From positions 7,540 through 16,399 of the forward strand of contig DLOL01000074.1 in NCBI GenBank assembly GCA_002478485.1: 8,860 nt of DNA, given 5' to 3'. Both the position numbers and the translations under genes were made by a program. Shown here piece after piece: positions 6,260 through 8,860 of the stretch. The notes under the pieces are model-generated. The model ran no database searches, was not told the DNA's origin, and worked only from the letters and a program-made list of their open reading frames with translations. The stretch is from Eubacteriaceae bacterium UBA7485 (GTDB lineage: Bacteria; Bacillota; Clostridia; Eubacteriales; Eubacteriaceae). How positions within the stretch are numbered: the stretch's first letter is position 1; each line of letters opens with the position of its first letter.

Positions 6260-7200
6260 GCTACACTTCTGCGCTGAAGACGGAACTCGTCAGAGAGCGG
6301 CAGGGAGGGGAGGCCAGTCAGAACATGGAGCTGGCCGGAATACTGGTTTCTTCCGCAAAACTGAAATTTTCAAGAAAAAATGTGGATGCGGTGATCAAGA
6401 CTGATTCCGCTGCATACTGCCGCTATCTTTATAAACTCACTTCCGATCTCTATGACCTCAAACCGGAAATTCTCGTCGACAAGGACCGTGGAAGAAGACG
6501 CTTTACCCTGAGCTACCTGAACGCCGATCCCATGCTCAAAGGGACAAAGGTTCTTGCCCGCGACCGCTATTGGTTCTCTCCAGTGTTTCAGACCATTCTG
6601 GACGCGCCTGAGAAGCAGAGAAGAGCTTTTCTCAGGGGGTGCTTTTTGGGATCAGGATCGATTTCGAATCCGGAAAAACAGTATCATCTGGAAATCGGGG
6701 GATCTCTCGCGCTTGCGGAGACATTGACCGAACTTATGGAAATGTTCTCGATCCAGGCGGGTATAACGGGCCACCGCAACCAGTATATGGTCTACCTGAA
6801 GGACTCGGAGAAGATCTCGGACTTTTTAAGACTGATCGGAGCCTATAAAGCGCTGATGGATTATGAAAATGTTCGAATCGGCAAAGAACTCAGGAATGAA
6901 GTCAACCGTCAGGTAAACTGCGAGACCGCAAACCTCAACAAGACAGCCACAGCTTCTGCAAAGGAGATTGAAGCCATTGAATTCCTGAAGCAGACCGGGA
7001 ACTACGCTGCACTTCCGGATGATCTGAAAAGAAGCGCAGAGCTCAGGCTGAGTTATCCGGAAGATTCCATTGGGGAGCTGGCGTCGAAAGCCACAGACGG
7101 TGTGAGCCGCTCCACCCTTCACCGGAGACTGAAGAGGCTGGTAGACCTGAAGACAGGTCTTGAGACAAAGGAGCTTGAGACAAAGGAAGAGAAACAGTGA
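6256..7200 (+). CDS. whiA: WhiA, sporulation/cell-division DNA-binding protein
   Basis: WhiA combines an N-terminal domain resembling LAGLIDADG homing endonucleases, without nuclease activity, and a C-terminal helix-turn-helix. In Streptomyces it controls sporulation septation genes; in Bacillus it supports cell division and growth, possibly through non-transcriptional effects. This 314-residue protein shows ELAGILVSSAKL early in the fold, FLRGCFLGSGSISNPE (125-140), YHLEI (143-147), the highly conserved NCETANLNKT (221-230), and the C-terminal ELRLSYPEDSIGELA (262-276) followed by VSRSTLHRRLKRL (283-295), the recognition-helix region. It begins with ATGA overlapping the yvcK stop, with GAAGGGA upstream. 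The tail after the HTH carries a tandem LETKE repeat. The stop overlaps GTG of the HD gene. Order rapZ-yvcK-whiA is strongly conserved in Gram-positive bacteria, which supports all three identifications. Confidence 0.96.
   Translation: MSYTSALKTELVRERQGGEASQNMELAGILVSSAKLKFSRKNVDAVIKTDSAAYCRYLYKLTSDLYDLKPEILVDKDRGRRRFTLSYLNADPMLKGTKVLARDRYWFSPVFQTILDAPEKQRRAFLRGCFLGSGSISNPEKQYHLEIGGSLALAETLTELMEMFSIQAGITGHRNQYMVYLKDSEKISDFLRLIGAYKALMDYENVRIGKELRNEVNRQVNCETANLNKTATASAKEIEAIEFLKQTGNYAALPDDLKRSAELRLSYPEDSIGELASKATDGVSRSTLHRRLKRLVDLKTGLETKELETKEEKQ
7159..7188 (+). repeat. 15-bp tandem duplication at the 3' end of whiA
   Basis: CTTGAGACAAAGGAG (7159-7173) is followed immediately by CTTGAGACAAAGGAA (7174-7188), 14 of 15 identical. 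Both are in frame and encode LETKE twice in the WhiA tail. Each copy holds an AAAGGA core. The second one (AAGGA, 7183-7187) sits 9 bases before the GTG start of the HD gene and is its likely ribosome binding site. Confidence 0.8.
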
Positions 7201-7724
7201 GAGAGGAATTAAGAGAGAACCTGGAAAAAGTCAGGGAAGCCATGTATGAGTATGAGGACAGTGATCGGCGCATACAGCATTTCATGAAGGTCCGGGGTTT
7301 TGCCAAGCAAATCGGGGAGCAGGAAAACCTTCCCGAGCGTCAGCGGTATATCCTCGAGATGGCCGCTCTTGTTCATGATATCGGTATTAAGCCTGCGCTT
7401 GAGAACTACGGGAGCAGCGCCGGAAAATACCAGGAGTTTGAAGGACCGGGCGTCGCCGGGGAAATGCTGACGGAACTGGGCATTGATGATGATGTGATCG
7501 ACCGAGTCTGCTGGCTGGTCGGCCACCACCATACCTATCAAGATGTGGAGCAGATCGATCACCGCATTTTACTCGAAGCCGACGCATTGGTCAATGCGGA
7601 TGAAGAGAACTGGACGCCGGAAGCGACAAAAGCATTCATGGAGAATGTGTTTGAAACCGGAGAAGGAATCCGGCTCTACAAAGAGATCTACAAAGACAAG
7701 CTGAAAAAGGCAGAAGAAAGCTGA
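7197..7724 (+). CDS. HD-domain metal-dependent phosphohydrolase (HDIG type), substrate unknown
   Basis: HD proteins are metal-dependent phosphohydrolases acting on nucleotides, cyclic dinucleotides or related phosphates. The 175-residue product is a single HD domain with all expected ligands visible: His28, the VHDIG pair (His60-Asp61), GHHH (109-112) and the LLEAD aspartate (Asp129). The segment NYGSSAGKYQEFEGPGVAGE (70-89) is characteristic of one clostridial subfamily usually annotated only as HD domain-containing protein. No extra sensor or membrane segment is present. The GTG at 7197 overlaps the whiA stop (GTGA) with AAGGA 9 bases upstream. An ATG at 7242 with AGGG before it is a possible shorter start, but the first 15 residues look like a normal family N-terminus. 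It is the last gene of the murB operon; its stop codon lies in one arm of the palindromic terminator. A short repeat (YKEIYKDK) occurs near the C-terminus. The substrate cannot be told from sequence. Confidence 0.88.
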   Translation: MREELRENLEKVREAMYEYEDSDRRIQHFMKVRGFAKQIGEQENLPERQRYILEMAALVHDIGIKPALENYGSSAGKYQEFEGPGVAGEMLTELGIDDDVIDRVCWLVGHHHTYQDVEQIDHRILLEADALVNADEENWTPEATKAFMENVFETGEGIRLYKEIYKDKLKKAEES

Positions 7725-7763
7725 TCCCGCGGGATCAGCTTTCTTTGTTTTCTTTTCTTTTTT
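7714..7763. terminator. Bidirectional rho-independent terminator (32-bp perfect palindrome) shared by convergent operons
   Basis: Bases 7714-7745 form a perfect palindrome centred between 7729 and 7730, with arm core GAAAGCTGATCCCG and its complement. As RNA it gives a stem of about 14 bp closed by a CGCG loop. The + strand runs on into a T-rich tract (7741-7763). The - strand also exits into a T-rich stretch, the complement of 7700-7715. The TGA of the HD gene (7722-7724) and the TGA of the convergent membrane-protein gene (7735-7737) sit at mirror positions in the two arms. Confidence 0.93.
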
Positions 7764-8505
7764 CGATCGAGTCTTCAAGCTTTTTCTTAACCATCTCTTC
7801 GCGCGTGTCGGCCCACAGGAGAATGGAATCTTTGAAAAAGATGCCAATCAGTCCAAAGAGCGTGGTGACGATCGTGGCCCAGTAGGTCATCGTGAAGTCT
7901 CCCGATATGGCCGAGCCGCCGATTAAAGCAGAAGAGATAATGCTGGGCGTTCTTGCCAGGGTGGAGATAATCAGAAAGTCGCCCAGCTTGATTTTCGAGA
8001 GTCCCGCTACATAGGTCAGGACATCCTTGGGGACACCTGGAAGCAGAAAGAGAATGAAGGTGAGAGATTGAATCCGCGCAGTGTTCTCGAAAAACTTCGT
8101 CTCTGTCACATCTTTTCTGAACATCCAGTTCACCAGCTTGATCCCGTACCGCCTTGTAATCAGGAAAACGATGGCTTCCCCGATGACTACGCCGATCACG
8201 CACAGGATGGAACCCCAGAACCAGCCGTAAAGCACACCCGTCGCCAGTTCCACCGGCTCTCCCGGGAGAAAGGCGACAACGATTTGGAGCACGTTGATAA
8301 AAACGATTAAAATCCAGCCGAACAGTCCAAACTTCCGTGTCCACATCTCAATGATGGATGCATAGCGGTACACGGTCTCGTCCACCCGGTACTTTGCCAG
8401 AAAATCCTGCACATAGGGCCAGTACTGCCATCCGATGAGAGATCCGACGGCAACCAGAATAATGAGGAGAAGATAGAACTTTCTCTCAAGCGTCAGCTTT
8501 TTCAC
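7735..8505 (-). CDS. TVP38/TMEM64 (VTT-domain, DedA-like) integral membrane protein
   Basis: VTT-domain proteins are multi-pass inner-membrane proteins; the related DedA family includes transporters or scramblases for lipid carriers such as undecaprenyl phosphate, but most TVP38 members have no assigned substrate. The 256-residue protein has an N-terminal membrane segment (about 10-29), a soluble stretch, then several hydrophobic segments from about 60 to 230. The two family hallmarks are visible: FLPGEPVELATGVLYG (79-94) with GEA at 109-111 and TRRYG (117-121), and the re-entrant-like LLPGVPKDVLTYVAGL (154-169) followed by LARTPSIISSALIGG (183-197). A charged Lys/Glu-rich tail follows the last segment. 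The start is GTG at 8505-8503, overlapping the stop of the upstream hydrolase gene by 4 bases (GTGA), with little ribosome site of its own, so translation is probably coupled. The last codons and stop lie within the shared terminator palindrome. Transport function is an inference from the superfamily. Confidence 0.9.
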   Translation of the reverse strand: MKKLTLERKFYLLLIILVAVGSLIGWQYWPYVQDFLAKYRVDETVYRYASIIEMWTRKFGLFGWILIVFINVLQIVVAFLPGEPVELATGVLYGWFWGSILCVIGVVIGEAIVFLITRRYGIKLVNWMFRKDVTETKFFENTARIQSLTFILFLLPGVPKDVLTYVAGLSKIKLGDFLIISTLARTPSIISSALIGGSAISGDFTMTYWATIVTTLFGLIGIFFKDSILLWADTREEMVKKKLEDSIEKRKENKES

Positions 8506-8860
8506 TTCAGGTCCAGCACCACTTCATCGTCATGGGAAAACAGAGGGATCTTGGTCGAAAAATTCTTTTCCTTCTGCGCGAGTGCCCCGATGACGGAATA
8601 ATCGCCCCAGAAGTGCATCGGGATGAGGTATCTCGGATGAATCTGCCCGATAAAGTACATGGCGGCCAGATCCGTTCCGGCATCCAGTCTCGGGTCAACC
8701 GGAATGAAGGCAAGTGTCAAGGGAGACTGAAGAGCTGACTTCAATTTTGCGATTTCATTTTTATAATCCCGCTCTTCCGCTTCGGGGTTGATATTTGGTC
8801 TCTTTTTTACATCCCACGCCCACCAGTTCAGATCTCCAGAGAAAAAGATGGAAGTGCCCT
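8502..8860 (-). CDS. Metallo-beta-lactamase-fold hydrolase, C-terminal part (5' end outside window)
   Basis: The reading frame is open from the right edge (first full codon at 8858-8856) to TGA at 8504-8502, giving 118 residues of the C-terminal part. Recognisable features are FFSGDLNWWAWD, in which GDLN supplies the metal-bridging aspartate typical of the fold, AFIPVDPRLDAGTDLAA, and the histidine of YLIPMHFWGDY, the last metal ligand. This pattern matches the family of MBL-fold hydrolases often annotated as YtkL-like or Zn-dependent hydrolase, whose substrates are mostly unknown. The upstream HxHxDH motif lies outside the window, so catalytic competence cannot be judged. A TTG at 8744 and other internal codons are not real starts, because homology continues upstream of them. 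The stop overlaps the GTG start of the TVP38-like membrane protein, so both should be made from one transcript. Confidence 0.85.
   Translation of the reverse strand, partial: GTSIFFSGDLNWWAWDVKKRPNINPEAEERDYKNEIAKLKSALQSPLTLAFIPVDPRLDAGTDLAAMYFIGQIHPRYLIPMHFWGDYSVIGALAQKEKNFSTKIPLFSHDDEVVLDLK

Noticed and set aside
1..8860. CRISPR array, phage, insertion sequence or defence island
   Set aside because: No spaced direct repeats, transposase, integrase, or nuclease/toxin pairs are seen; nearly all bases belong to recognised housekeeping-type genes.

Overview
The window looks like chromosome from a low-to-moderate GC Gram-positive bacterium, most likely a member of the Clostridia or a close relative within Bacillota. 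The evidence is the block murB - PHP phosphoesterase - rapZ - yvcK - whiA, the recD2 - comF-like pairing upstream, GGAGG-type ribosome binding sites, frequent GTG starts and tight overlapping gene junctions. No tRNA, rRNA, CRISPR array, insertion sequence or phage gene is visible. Coding density is very high; the only sizeable intergenic gap is about 110 bases in front of murB.

Region 1 (1-2620, + strand) is the end of one transcription unit: the C-terminal half of the RecD2 helicase, a short ComF-family protein whose phosphoribosyltransferase (PRT) core appears to have decayed, and a CpsB/YwqE-type PHP tyrosine phosphatase. It closes with a clean rho-independent terminator at 2595-2620.

Region 2 (about 2650-7750, + strand) is a second operon with a plausible promoter just before murB: murB, a PHP phosphoesterase, rapZ, yvcK, whiA and an HD-domain phosphohydrolase. 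Neighbours overlap by 4 bases or are separated by 10 bases or fewer. By family knowledge, MurB makes the peptidoglycan precursor UDP-MurNAc, RapZ and YvcK are regulators that respond to amino-sugar or UDP-GlcNAc signals, and WhiA is a conserved DNA-binding protein linked to cell division and growth. The PHP and HD proteins are phosphohydrolases of unknown substrate embedded in this envelope and metabolism module.

Region 3 (7735-8860, - strand) is a convergent two-gene unit: the C-terminal part of a metallo-beta-lactamase-fold hydrolase, overlapping by 4 bases with a TVP38/TMEM64 (VTT-domain, DedA-like) membrane protein. The two convergent operons end inside one near-symmetric palindrome at 7714-7745. 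Its two arms hold the stop codons, and the last two codons (Glu-Ser), of both genes, and it should act as a bidirectional terminator.

The most interesting points are the ComF-like protein that keeps its zinc ribbons but has lost the PRPP-binding loop, the shared-stop palindromic terminator, departures from consensus in RapZ, and the uncharacterised PHP and HD phosphohydrolases coupled to rapZ-yvcK-whiA. I did not find a clearly novel multi-gene system such as a defence island or biosynthetic cluster.
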